A program made the position numbers and the translations under genes. Positions 46,430-60,058 of a DNA stretch of 64,000 nucleotides are shown here, one piece after another (the first letter of the stretch is position 1; every line of letters starts with the position of its first letter). Origin of the DNA: Petrosia ficiformis (Eukaryota; Porifera; Demospongiae; Haplosclerida; Petrosiidae); NCBI GenBank assembly GCA_947044365.1, contig OX345636.1, positions 20,624,548 through 20,688,547 of the forward strand, given 5' to 3'. Under the pieces are notes generated by a model. That model made no database searches. It saw only the letters and a program-made list of their open reading frames with translations, and was not told the origin of the DNA.

Positions 46430-49400
46430 TCAATCGCAAATTATTGAATTTCTAACAGAATCAAGGTTGGCATTGTCTTTGGTAGACTGTTACCATGGCA
46501 ACATCTACTGATGTAAAAGAAAATAATATATACATAATACTTATAATGCAGGTGCTAGTCAAGTCCTCCTTGTAAATGGTGAATATTTGTTTATAGTAAT
46601 ATGGTTGCCATGTAACACTATGTCTATGCCTTCAGTGGATACAACAGAAGCCTTTTAGAAATAATTACCTTTGAGATCACATCTTGAGCAATTCTCAGCA
46701 ACTTCATTAACAGTCAGATATGTAATATATTACATGTACATGTATACATAATATATGTGTACATGTACATGTAATACTAAAATTATATATAGGCCACACA
46801 TTCCTCACACTGGTGAGGAATGTGTGGCCTGGAATTGGTATGTTATAAGTAATATATTTCCTGAGAGTTGTATAGTGTGTGACTCTCTTAAGCCATGAAT
46901 AGAAAATATGTGGAAAAATATCTTCGTAGATGCTATATCAGTCCTCAAACCAGTCTCTGTCTCTAAAATAGAAAGACTTTTCTGTACTATGGCCTTCTCT
47001 ATCACCACCTAAAGCTACTGTTGCTTCTACAAAGTGGTGTTTTAAAACAGCTATACATCTAAGTTTAGCCCTTACGCTCATTCATGTCCAGTGTTGTCTA
47101 CAGTAGTCCTCAGGACAACTCAGGACTCTCCTAGGATCTGAGGATATCGAGGGAAGTTAGGATAGTATCCATACATGTACAAGTGTCCTGAGGACTGGTG
47201 TAGGCAACACTGGACATAAGTGAGCAAAAGGGCTACATTAGGCATTATTATACTTAACAAATGTGAGCATAGCTAAGGATTTAGTTAACTAAATTACGTC
47301 TACAACTAAGTTACATGTTTACTACAGTAACTACATTAATTAATGTACTTAAAAGTACACATTTTTAACAAGAATAACAATAATTGTGAGTATTATGAAA
47401 ATTCAGAATTGATGAACAGTACAAGGTAGTGTTGTTATAATGACCATGTTTAGCTATTTTTATAGTATGACTGTTCTTAGTTATATATAGGTTTTTGACT
47501 TAGTTATAAATTATATTAAATATAGATATCAAATTATATTATAATATAAATTATATCAAATATAGGCAACAAATTTCAGTTATATTAGATAACATTAATG
47601 ATGTTCTATACCTATCAAGTTAATTAAATTATTGAAATATTTTTTCCATCTCAACATTTTCATATGCACGTGGACATTGACCTGTATTATATGTCTGTGT
47701 ATGTGACCGAATTTGCGAAAATCAGGCTTATGGGATAATTATTGATTTTGAGATACGAGTTAAAATAGACAGTTATGGCTTACTTGGGTGATCACTGTTT
47801 TACTACCTAAAAAGCTTCATTAACATCTTACCTATTCACTCATACCTTCAGAGAAGTTTGGAGACATCTCTGTGCTTCGCTAGCCACTCCTAAAAAAGTT
47901 TTTAGTCATTACGTTTAATGATTAAATAATTGATTTAAATGCGTTTTGCTCAAAATGAGGAATATGTGACTACAACAGTTTAATCCCCCGTTGTAGCTTT
48001 GTCTTTTGCATGATTGGGATGTATCATATATCATTCTAGAGTTAAATGAATACTCTATTCAGGTAATACAAAAAGTAAATTTTCAAATTTTATCCCATAA
48101 GCCTGATTTTTGCAAATTTGGTCACGTATTATTGCGTATTTGGTGATCCTTACACGAAGTAATAACCCAATATGTGCATTAATTTAATTTCATGATACAA
48201 TATTTACTTTTTGGTGTGTTGATACTCATGGGTGGATAGCCTAATTGTACATCCAAAGAGAGCAATTGTAACAAGCTAGCCCAAGTAACTTAATGTAAAT
48301 TAATGTGTTTATCATCTCTACAACCAAACGCCATTTCTTAACATTTTGTAAGCATTTCAATTAGTAATTCCAACAATCAGTGTTTTACTGTTATAATTGA
48401 AGGGCTAAGAAGTAAAGGTAGTACACCCAGGATAACACTCTCAAAATGTGTTTCAGGAGCAGATAGAAATCAAAACATATTTCATATTTGGGAGTGGGGT
48501 ATGCCCAATTTTACGCACTATGGACAATTTCAAGCAGTTAATTTTGGGAGTGGGGCATGCCCAATTTTACGCACTATGGACAATTTCCAGCAGTTAATTT
48601 TGGGATAGCCTACTTCACTTATTTTAATTATTTTGGCTGCAATAGGCAATAATACTATATCTATTGCATAATGCACATTTCATTAACTCACACCTGAGTT
48701 CCACTGTATAATACAGGTGTTGTGTGGTATTTTTCATTTGCCATTAATTGCTACTGTTACTATATATTACATGTATTATAATGATATAATCAGTGGTTAT
48801 GTTTAAAGGAGGAACTGATATGTACTTCAGTTATATAATTATTGTTCTATTACAAAAGATGCAGGTGCATATAATTATATATATAGTAACATAATTATAA
48901 CTAAAACCAAGTTAAATGTTATTAATTATATACCAATATCTGTGTTGGTCACCTTAATTAGATTGATAGAGTAATACATGGGTTGTTTCTTCATATAGGT
49001 ATAGTATTGTAGCGTATTATCAGACTATATAGCTTATATAAACCACACAATAATTGAGTGAAAACATATACAACCTGATATAACCCTAACAATGCTTATA
49101 TACTCACTACACGTCTTATACCATACCATACTATATAAATATAACATTATTCATGATTCATTATGCAGAATTTTTAGTGAAGGTTAATTTTGAGAAACTT
49201 ATCACTTTCTCAAGTTTGAGTGGTTTAATTTATACTACTAATTAACTCATTCATAAAGATTAGTATTATATCATTCTCTATTACATATTTACATTTATAA
49301 TAGTTGCAGACATTCCTGTTAATGTACAGAGCACACTGTCAAAGATTTCTAGACTCTATTATCAGAGGGAATTATGGTGAGGTAAGTGCACATAGTATAG

Positions 49401-52400
49401 TAAATATTTTTCTTATATGGGTAATATTTCTAAACTGTTCACATTCATGATGACTTGAATTGTGACTTGAACTTGTGTATCAGGTATTGATGAGTTGTTA
49501 CTTTTATCATTTGTAATTATTAGTTCATGATAGTTAATATGATAATAATTATCTCAATACGGCGAAACATCAAAGTAAACCACAAGTTTATAAAGCAGAT
49601 ATAGCATTCTGCAGTCACCTGTAAAACCCACCGTCGACACAGACTACAAGAAAACAATGCTCACCTTCAAAGTGAAGACAGAATGGTAGTAGAAGCAACA
49701 GACATCTACTAAGGTTTTATCTTTCCGGAAATATATTACTTATAAATAACATACCTACTCATGCTATATCAGATTTATAATCACCTTGCTCTCGGGCCTA
49801 CGGCACTTGTGCTCAGGGATTATAAATCTGATATAGCACTTGTAGGCATTATATAAACCATCGTTAGGAAGTGTATATAACAGATATTATACCATCTGCT
49901 GTGGAGGAAGTTTAAGCACATGTGCTATATATTAGCACACAGAAGAATACATTGTACATGGTCACTAAAGGCTGTGTTAGTGAGTAATACACAATAACAC
50001 TGCCAAGATCTCTTGCTTTGGAACAAGATCAGAAGATCCAAAGTGCTATATAGAAACACTGATTGCTTGATCAAAACTAACCATATTGATTATTACCTAT
50101 TTTCAGCTAAACATCTTAAGAGCCTGCTAGACTTAATATGTAATACTATTGTTCAATCTGATGTACAAGTTCCTTCTAGACATGAAACATCACACCAGTA
50201 AGTAAATTCTTCATTCTTTTAGATACAAGAGTTTCTGGTACATTTCTGGAAAGGAATGCCTTCACACATGTTACCAATATTGAACTGTCAAGTAACATTG
50301 GATATTATTACTGTTTGTGACTCAATTTTGTATAAGGTAAAGATATGTTCTGTTGCTACTAGTGTTGTACCTATACTAGGTTTTACCTATACTTCAGATA
50401 CCAGATATTAAAATTGTCTATACCCACCTGTGTTAACTGATGTTTCTAGTATGTGCAATAATGTACATGTACATCTCAGTTTTAGCACTGCTCTAGCCAT
50501 TTCTGTTGGAAAATGAAACTCACAAACTGCTAGAAAAAAATAGAAATAGCTCAACAAAAATGAGTTTGAGTGTTGTATCAATCTTTTCTCATAGTAATAT
50601 GGTACTATAAAGTTTAAATCCTTGGTTCTTAAAGTATTGATCTGTATTTGACCCACACTACATGTACTTGCCTGTACCTATATTTATATATACATGTATC
50701 TATATATTTACCTATACCAGTATACACATGTTATACCGTATAATCGATAATTATCATTCCTATGCATTCTAGTTCCAATTATTATATAAATATGTTAGGT
50801 GTTTCAGGAAGATAATTTGCTTGTATTTAAACTTGTTATTTTTGGGCATTTTGTACTGGAAGCCAATTACATCTTAGATACCTACAGAACAGTATACATT
50901 AATATCCATCTGTTTGGTTGGTTGCAAACATGGTGACTATTATATACCTGTGGAACATGACTAACTGCAATCATGATGTGCTTAAAGAGTACGTATGGAA
51001 ATTTTTTCTCAAATCTCAATTAATGTTTTTTAATTAAACATGCTCTGTTAAAAAATCATGCATTTTACATGTACATTAGTGTTGTTATAGTTAACTACAT
51101 CTAGACACTTTGACTTTTAGTAACTAAAATACACAGGTCTGCTAACTAACTAAAATGAAAATTGGGTAGTTTTAGTTTGTTAACTGTAACTAACTAAAAT
51201 AGCACTAATGTACATGTACATGTACATGTACATGTACATGGGTATATTGTACAATTCCCTATTCTTGTAATACCATCCTTGTTGTATGAAATAAATTGTT
51301 TTTGTTCTGTCAATTGGCATTGTTCCAGTTTGTAATATGAGAAATAGTATCCAAAGAAACATGACTAGTTGGAAGTCATGGTAAAGTAATTGGTTTTATA
51401 ACCCACCTAAACCACTTCTAAGACATGCTATCAAATTACAATTGTCATTAATATGTATGTATGCTGTATTATTGTGCATAAAGTATTCAGTATTGTGTAA
51501 ACTTGTCACTTCTAAGACATGCTATCAAATTACAAATGTCATTAATGTGTATGTATGCTGTATTATTGTGCATAAAGTATTCAGTATTGTGTAAACCTGT
51601 GAATGCCAACAATGGAAGGTTTCCAGGCATTGCTAGATTATGATTAGTAATTAACGTCATATGTAAGATACCGCGATACAATAATTGCATTATAATTCTT
51701 GTATTCACACTGTGTTAAAGTCTGCCTAAGCTGAGTTGATCCTCAGGAAATCTTTGATAACTTCCATATACCTGGTCTGAATCTTCACATTCTTGATTTC
51801 CTCTCACTGATGCACATCTATTAAGACTTTGAATAATTGAAGAGCTGCTATCAGTCATGAGATACAAAATTGCTATCATTCTCTATGACATACATGTATA
51901 TAACTCTGACCACAACGTATACTTTTACTTCCAGGGACTAGCTCAGTTTGGACAGACTTTAGTGCTGTTTTGGTATACTCTACTGACCACTTTTATAAAG
52001 TCTGTTCACTTTCACGATAACCTTAAAGTAAATTGTATATAATTATAATGATTCTAGTATTATAGTTTAATGAGGTTAATTCATATATATTATCGCACAG
52101 ATACCGGGAAATATTACGAGTTGGATACAGCGTTGCCAGGAGTCCGAAGGACGAGTGGCACGCTGTATCCAACGAGTAATATTTCCCGGGTATCTGTGCG
52201 ATAATATATTTATCAAATAATGCTTGTTTTTGCCTATTACTACTTAGCAATACTTTATTATTCAAACTATCATGATAAAGATGGTAATCTTGAAGCATTT
52301 CACAAGTTAAATCCCAAAACAGTAGCTATCTCGGGCAACCTCCAACCCGAAAAAAAACTTTCAGCACTGCACATATATAAACTTCTCTACTTTCACATTT

Positions 52401-55400
52401 TATCATAAACATAACTTACCTCGTTCATAATTTTATCACAACTCATGTTTACTAACTTCACCATCGCCAAAACTAAAGAAATTAGAGAGTAATCTCTTAG
52501 CAGCATGTGACACGCAATACAATAAAACTTCCGGTCAGGTGATTTTCCGTGCAATAAAACTTCCGGTCATATGACTCTATAAAAATACTGGAAAATATTG
52601 TCATAGTGCGTGATTTGAATGTCTAATTGAAAATGTATGGATTCGTTGTTTCTATGGTAAACATTGTTTGATAAATTGTTATATTGTTACGCATTTATGA
52701 AGTAATAGATTGAAATATGACATTCTCAAAAAAAAAATGTAAAAAATAGAAATATCAAAAAAGATTGTTGATCATCTAAAATGAAGTTAGGAAACATTTT
52801 CTGAGGTCATGTGAATGACCTTTGGTATTACTAGTTTATCACGATTTCAGTTATAGTTCAAACAATATAAGGCTTACTAAACTACTAAAACTAGCTGTAG
52901 TTAAGTACCATTATTGACCAATTTCTTTTTTAGCTGATTATAGTTATTGCAGTAGACCTGCAATTTAATGCCTTACTAAAAGGGGATTTAATAATTATTA
53001 AGTTAACTAAATTACTCTACTTCATATTCATTTTCAAGTTTGATATTATTAATGTAAAAATAGTGACAGCAATTTTATACATGTATTTGGTCTTTCAGTA
53101 TAATTAACATATAAAGTATTATGTAAAGCATGTAGAAAACTGAAAAGTACACTAACAAAATTGGGATGGTACCTTAGCAATATAATCAAACTACACGTAA
53201 CCAGTTCCATATAACACTACTTGGCCATGATATTGTAATAATTAATTGTTAGGAACAGAATATTTCGACCCAAAGGTCTTCATTTGCTGTAAGCTGATAA
53301 TAATGTATGATATATAGTATTATATACACAGTTAAGATATGATGGGTATGGAGTATAAGGTTGGATGACATAACTAAACTCCCTTTCAATAAAGCTATAT
53401 CTACATTACTGGTCTATTGTAACAGGAGCCCATGAGCAGCACAAATGGACTCCTGATTGTAATAATATAACAAATAAAAAGTATAACTAGTTTGAGAAAT
53501 TAGTTACGCTATAACTAAAATGGTGGCCTAGATGCTCAATTAGTAACACAGCTGGGTTGGTAATGATTGTTATTCATTTCACACCACACCCTAGCAATAT
53601 TATACTCATTGCTCTGCTTTGGTGGGCTTAAAAAATGTATAAAAATTCATGTCTGCCTTTGTGTCTCTCTCTGTCTTGCTAGAACTCTGGCTGGAAATGT
53701 AGTTCTAAATAGAACAATTATGGTATATGACTATTGTAATTATTATTATCAGTAATCACTGGTGTCATAGCAGTCATTAGTGTCACCAGTTTACCTTCAG
53801 ATGTCTAGGATATCAGGATACTAAGGATGTTTTTGGAATTATCCACTGCATGAAGTGGGATATCCTGATCCCTTAATACTAAGTATTGCAAAGGATTTAA
53901 CGATTAGTTGGTTGTTCAGAATACATACATCTAATACCACAGCTACTTTGTACTAATTATATTCAATTAGGTGAAACACTATAATTTAGGGTGCTGTCCA
54001 CTCATATTTCAAACAAACAATGTTTAACTGTTCTTAACTGCACATTTATTGTGCCTGTCTTTGAAAATGGGTTTTGTAATGGAGTGAATGAATAAAAAAA
54101 TTGCCTGGGAACTGCAATCAATATGCAGTGACTATAATGCCACTAGTGATAGTAGTGACACTAGTGACTATAATGACACTAATGATATTAGTGACTAAAA
54201 CAAAACTAGTGACAGTAGTGACACTAGTGACTAAAACAAAACTAGTGACAGTAGTGACACTAGTGACTATAACAACACTGGTGACAGTAGTGACACTAGT
54301 GACTATAATGACACTAATGACAGTAGTGACACTAGTGACTATAACAACACTGGTGACAGTAGTGACACTAGTGACTATAATGACACTGGTGACACTAGTG
54401 ACTATATTGACACTGGTGACAGTAGTGACACTAGTGACTATAATGACACTAGTGACAGTAGTGACACTAGTGACTATAACAAAACTAGTGACAGTAGTGA
54501 CACTAGTGACTATAACAAAACTAGTGACAGTAGTGACACTAGTGACTATAACAACACTGGTGACAGTAGTGACACTAGTGACTATAATGACACTGGTGAC
54601 ACTAGTGACTATATTGACACTGGTGACAGTAGTGACACTAGTGACTATAATGACACTAGTGACAGTAGTGACACTAGTGACTATAACAAAACTAGTGACA
54701 GTAGTGACACTAGTGACTATAACAAAACTAGTGACAGTAGTGACACTAGTGACTATAACAACACTGGTGACAGTAGTGACACTAGTGACTATAACAAAAC
54801 TAGTGACAGTAGTGACACTACAGACTGTATTGTCACTAGTGACACTAGTGATTGTAAATATCAGTAGCATTACATAATAGTTCTATTTAGAAGTAATTTT
54901 GGTTACATGTTACACCAGCCAATAAATAAAATCCAGCTCAAACTCCTAAAGTGTCAACTAAGTAATTTACATACAAACATATCTTATCCTCAATGTACCA
55001 AAGTGAAGTACATGTATATGATTACTTTTATGTGTACAATACAAATGTGTGTACATGTATGTATAGTTTTGTACATTGTATGTATACATGTGTATGTACA
55101 TGTGTGTGTGTGTACTGTAGATTGAAGCTGTTCATGTATTCATTATTCACAAACTTTAAATTCATCATTCTTTAGGCTATATGTGAATCTATTGTGTTTG
55201 CCTCTCTGCAAGTCATCTCTGAAAGGTATATTCATTTATATTATTAAACTGTGCCCATATAGGTGGAGTGGGTTTTTGTAATCACAATGTCTTTCGTGTG
55301 TTCTATAAAACTAACAACAGCTTATCTTGTTTCAATGGTACCGCTGTCAAAGCACTGCTTAAAATCAAGTACAATTGAGGTAGTGGCTGCTACAACACTG

Positions 55401-58400
55401 GCTCTAAGCTTTCTACCATGACGTTCACATTCTAGCTCCACCTATTTTATTTCATACACACGATTCAGGCCACAATGTTGAACTGGCACAAAACCTTTTT
55501 TATACACGTGAAGTTGATTTTGCTTTGACTGCTGCTATTACACTACAGGGCTGGAGGGTAAGTTGTAAGGCAACATATCATATTGTCTGCAGCGCTGCTA
55601 TTACACTACAGGGCTAGAGGGTAAGTTGTAAGGCAACATATCATATTGTCTGCAGCGCTGCTATTACACTACAGAGCTGGAGGGTAAGTTGTAAGGCAAC
55701 ATATCATATTGTCTGCAGCGCTGCTATTACACTACAGAGCTGGAGGGTAAGTTGTAAGGCAACATATCATATTGTCTGCAGATATAATCTATCAATATTT
55801 GAGCATGGGAACACACCTATGGTGAGGGTTCTACACTGCAATCATGCTCTAACTATAATTATACTAACTAATCTTTAAACATTCAGATATAATGTTACCA
55901 TCTTCTCTACATTCTTAGTTGCATCAATGAGTTGTATGGATTCACTAGTAACCTGATTGACTGGCTATTTCAGTCGTTGTGTGATTTCCCTCCGTCACTA
56001 ACGATAACTAAAGTACAAGGTATGTGTTTAACATTCTTCATGTAAACTAAAATAATTGAGTTGTCGTCAGGAGCTCATGAGTGGCCAAGACATAAAAGAC
56101 AGTCTAACTGTATAGATCCAAGTTGTCTATTTTATTATATATTTCATTTATTATATTATTTTATTATAGAGCAATAGCCTAGCAATCCAGGGTCGTGGGT
56201 TCAACTACCGTCTGGGAATTCAGCAATTTTTCTCTAAAGCTCTCTTATTTTATTATAGAGCAATAGCCTAGCAATCCAGGGTCGTGGGTTCAACTACCGT
56301 CTGGGAATTCAGCAATTTTTCTCTAAAGCTCTCTTATTTTATTATAGAGCAATAGCCTAGCAATCCAGGGTCGTGGGTTCAACTACCGTCTGGGAATTCA
56401 GCAATTTTTCTCTAAAGCTCTCTTATTTTATTATAGAGCAATAGCCTAGCAATCCAGGGTCGTGGGTTCAACTACCGTCTGGGAATTCAGCAATTTTTCT
56501 CTAAAGCTCTCTTACTTTGTTTTTGTCTGTGGGTGTTGCCATGATTCATTATTGGTTGCTTTTGTTTCCTAGTATCCTAGTAATATGGTATCCCCTCTTA
56601 TAAGTTTAATGTAGCAAGCAGGGGTGTTCCTTAGGTTGAAAGATTATTTTGTAGAGTTATTAGGCCTGTGGCAACATCCCCCCTCATGGAGAAAGCATCA
56701 TACTACCCACAATAATTAATGAACATGAAATCCACATTGGGGTTGGGTGATATTGAAAATTAAGTTTTGCAAATATTATCTAAAAGTGACTTGCGATTAT
56801 TGAAATATTGCATCTACTCATTGATACTGTCTTTGATAACAAAAATAGGCTCATTTTTTTAAAGATGACACTTTTGATCCTTGTTTTGAGAGGATATGGC
56901 TCAAAACTAAGTGTTATAGTATTTTTCAATTGCATATATTAAGCTATTATTTAATTGTAGTAAGACAATATTTTGCCATTGCCATAATATTTGCAGACTG
57001 AAATCATGTGATATGATTATTGTGATGGAATAATATTGCAATGTATGTGTACTGAATTATTGCCCAACCCTAATGCACATAACTGTTATTGACAGATTTT
57101 ACTGATTTGTCAACTAGTTTTTCTCATTTCGGCCCTACTGTGCACTAGCAAGCATTTAAGTGTTTTGAAATTTTGTGGATAATGCATAAGCAATTGTGTA
57201 AACTAATAATCCTTTAGACCTGTAGATTATTTTCTTATAAACATTGAGCTATAATCAATGTCTTGTTTTTTTTTGAAATGTTTTGGTAATCTCACATATG
57301 AGTGTTGTGATTGTATTTAACTATTTCTATAGCTGCTGAATGTTTTGGAAGATCACTGAGACGACAGCTACATTTGACTCAGCTTGCCAAGGTATGTGTG
57401 TCCTTATTTATGTGTGTGTGCATGTGTGTATGTGTATGCATGCATGTGTGTGTGTGAATGTGTTATAGGAGAAAAAGTTAGGTAGCCTGAGCTACTGTAG
57501 GTGTCTATCATTTTCTATCACCTAGACAGTCTTGCTGGTCACCATAGCTGATCAGCATGACTACATTGACTAGTTAGTATTAATGTTCCCTTATCAATAA
57601 AAGCAGAAAGGGAACTGATACATACAATGTACATGTACATAGATGTAGATGTCAACAAGAGCAGCCTCTGTATCACCAGTATATGTGTTATCTACAATTT
57701 AAATTAAATGTACTTGTACATATATATATCAATGAACCTACATTACCTATCTATGTAATACTATACCTAATTACTAGTATTCCCTTCCTTAAACATAGGA
57801 AGCTAGAAATGCTCTTGTAACTTCTGACTTCATAAAGTCTATATATAGTGACTTAAGGAAGGTGGACTTCATTCTGTTAAGAAATAATTCAAGAAGCATT
57901 TGTTTAAAGAATACTCATGGAATTGGATGTTCTCTTCTTGATGATTGTAAGTATTTGAATACTGTGTAAATATTAACCAAGTGAATCATTGGTTATTAAG
58001 TAATTTAGTTTATTTGTTAGTCGAGGCTTTTAGAAAACAATTTCATGTGCTAAAGGAACAGAACTACTAATCAACATGCAACAACATCTCAACTACAAGC
58101 CTTCTTGGTTCCCCTCTATCCCATCCTACCTCATAAAAAAATATTCTATATGACTAGTATATTGCAGCGGTATTGTTTAAAGAACAATAATAGCTTAACA
58201 AACACATACACATGTACATGTACATGTACATGTACTCTCACATGTACATGTACATGTGAGAGTACATGTAGTATAACGTAGAATTTGAATGAAGTTGAGT
58301 AGCTCGTCCTTGGAAAACACATGCCTGAACAATATATAAGGGAGATTCATTTTAAATGGTCATAAAAATGTCAGTAGTTATTCATGTACCATAGAAGACA

Positions 58401-59966
58401 CTAACTTTAGATAATTAATGTCATATGTTATAGTAATGAATATTGATGAGTGTGACATGATGTGTAGTGATAAGTTAAAAGATTGATGAGTCTCAGCTTT
58501 CCAAGCCTGCATGTTATTAACACCTGTGTTTAAGTTGGAACATGCATAGGCAGTTGTGGTAATAGATTAGTGTAATAACCTAACTGGAGAGACACACAGC
58601 TGAATTTGCCTGACTTAAGTAGTAGACATAGTCTACCAAATGCTCTTCCTCAACTTGGCTCCAGTAGCTCAGATGCTAGTATTCAGAAGATCCGTGGTTC
58701 ATATCCCAGATGGTCCAGTTTTTTTCTGTACATGTCTCTCTCTTTATTCCCAAATATAGACAAACATTTAGTACTTAATTTTACGTGCTGTGGAATAAAA
58801 TTACACATTATAATAGTTTATCATTTATTTATAGTTAATGTGGAGTTACAGCAGTTATTAATAAAACAATCAAATATTGAGGATTATTTTCAATGGCTAG
58901 ACAGTCTGTTAGAACGAGAGATGAATAAAGTAAGTTGTATTTAAACATAGAGGGAATTTATATCACATTAAACTTATGATGAACAAAAAAACAAGTGTAT
59001 ATAGAGAAAAAAAACATCCCGGCTTTACAAATTTAAGTGAAGATAAAAGTATGCTTCAGTAATCATGGCTGACTTTATCATGCCTGAAACACAACAGCAT
59101 GCTATAGTTATTATTTTGATTATCTACTCTGTTTACCTTTTAAAGAAATTTGTAGAACTTAAAGAATATATTTCAGGTAGGATAGCTATTTGTTCCAGTT
59201 TCTACGTAAGCTACACAGTTTTCTTTCTGCTGGGATCTGTAGAGCTTGATCGCGCGTTCTTTTACGTGCCACGCCCATTAATTGACCGAGCCCCCGGGAA
59301 TGATGTAACTTCCTTAACTACGTATACAACGCATACTCGCGTAGGTGACACAAGAATATATATATATATATATAGTTCGAACCCGTGGGAAAGCAATCAT
59401 AGGGATGGCCCTATGGGCCATAATAACAATATCAACAAAAGTACCTATCTTCTCAGAGTGATCATAGTGGAATCCATAATTATATATTATTGTGAATAGT
59501 TGGCCAAAGTAAATTTTAGTTTTAGTATTAGTCTCTTCATGACTGAATTTAGTTTAGGTTTAGTATCTAAACTATAACTAAACTAAAACAACACTGCATA
59601 GAATACTAATTTTCATTTGTTATTATATACAGATTGATAACGATAGTGACAGTGAGAAACTGGATATCTGCAATGATTTTGTAATGCTATGGAATCTCTT
59701 TGTGTCTCACTTGGACAGACAATTTTGTAGTATAGGAGCAAAAAGCAGAGGCAAGTTTTGTTACTGAACACTACAATTATTATTGCATACCAATCACTTG
59801 ATCAATTTAAGCATTATGAGGCAATCTGCTTTTTATCTTGTTCATGTTAATAAACGTAGGGCTTAGTATCCTGATTCCATGTATATATGTAACTGTAAGC
59901 ATGTAAGTTGTTTGTGTATGTATACAAACTTACAAAGTTATTTATGTTTGTATGTACATGTGTGTG

Positions 59967-60058
<92 letters not shown>

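Larger units (their letters stand above)
44811..49303 (+). other. RFX intron 7 (4.5 kb)
   Basis: Contains a TCTGTG microsatellite, a large repeat unit (45405-46250), a (GT)n tract at 46397-46430, hairpin 46791-46830, MITEs at 47066 and 47701, a 57-bp duplication (48484-48605, GGGAGTGGGG(T/C)ATGCCCA) and AT-rich filler. No exon is recognised. Confidence 0.75.
50337..55175 (+). other. RFX intron 9 (4.8 kb)
   Basis: Contains a hAT-like MITE (51077), a 95-bp tandem duplication (51412-51598, CACTTCTAAGACATGCTATC), a family F element split by a palindromic insertion (51997-52830), TTTTAGT repeats and the 9/36-bp minisatellite. No exon is seen. Confidence 0.75.
57947..58834 (+). other. RFX intron 13
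   Basis: Contains a CAACAACATCTCAACTACAA repeat fragment (also near 38610), a TACATG palindrome (58208-58262) and a tRNA-like retroposon. No exon is seen. Confidence 0.7.

Noticed and set aside
54101..54877. 258- and 250-codon frames as proteins
   Set aside because: Stop-free reading of a 9/36-bp minisatellite inside an RFX intron, on both strands.
59065..59499. 144-codon open frame as a gene
   Set aside because: It starts inside family H and runs through its non-coding core, TA repeat and hairpin. Other copies do not keep the frame.
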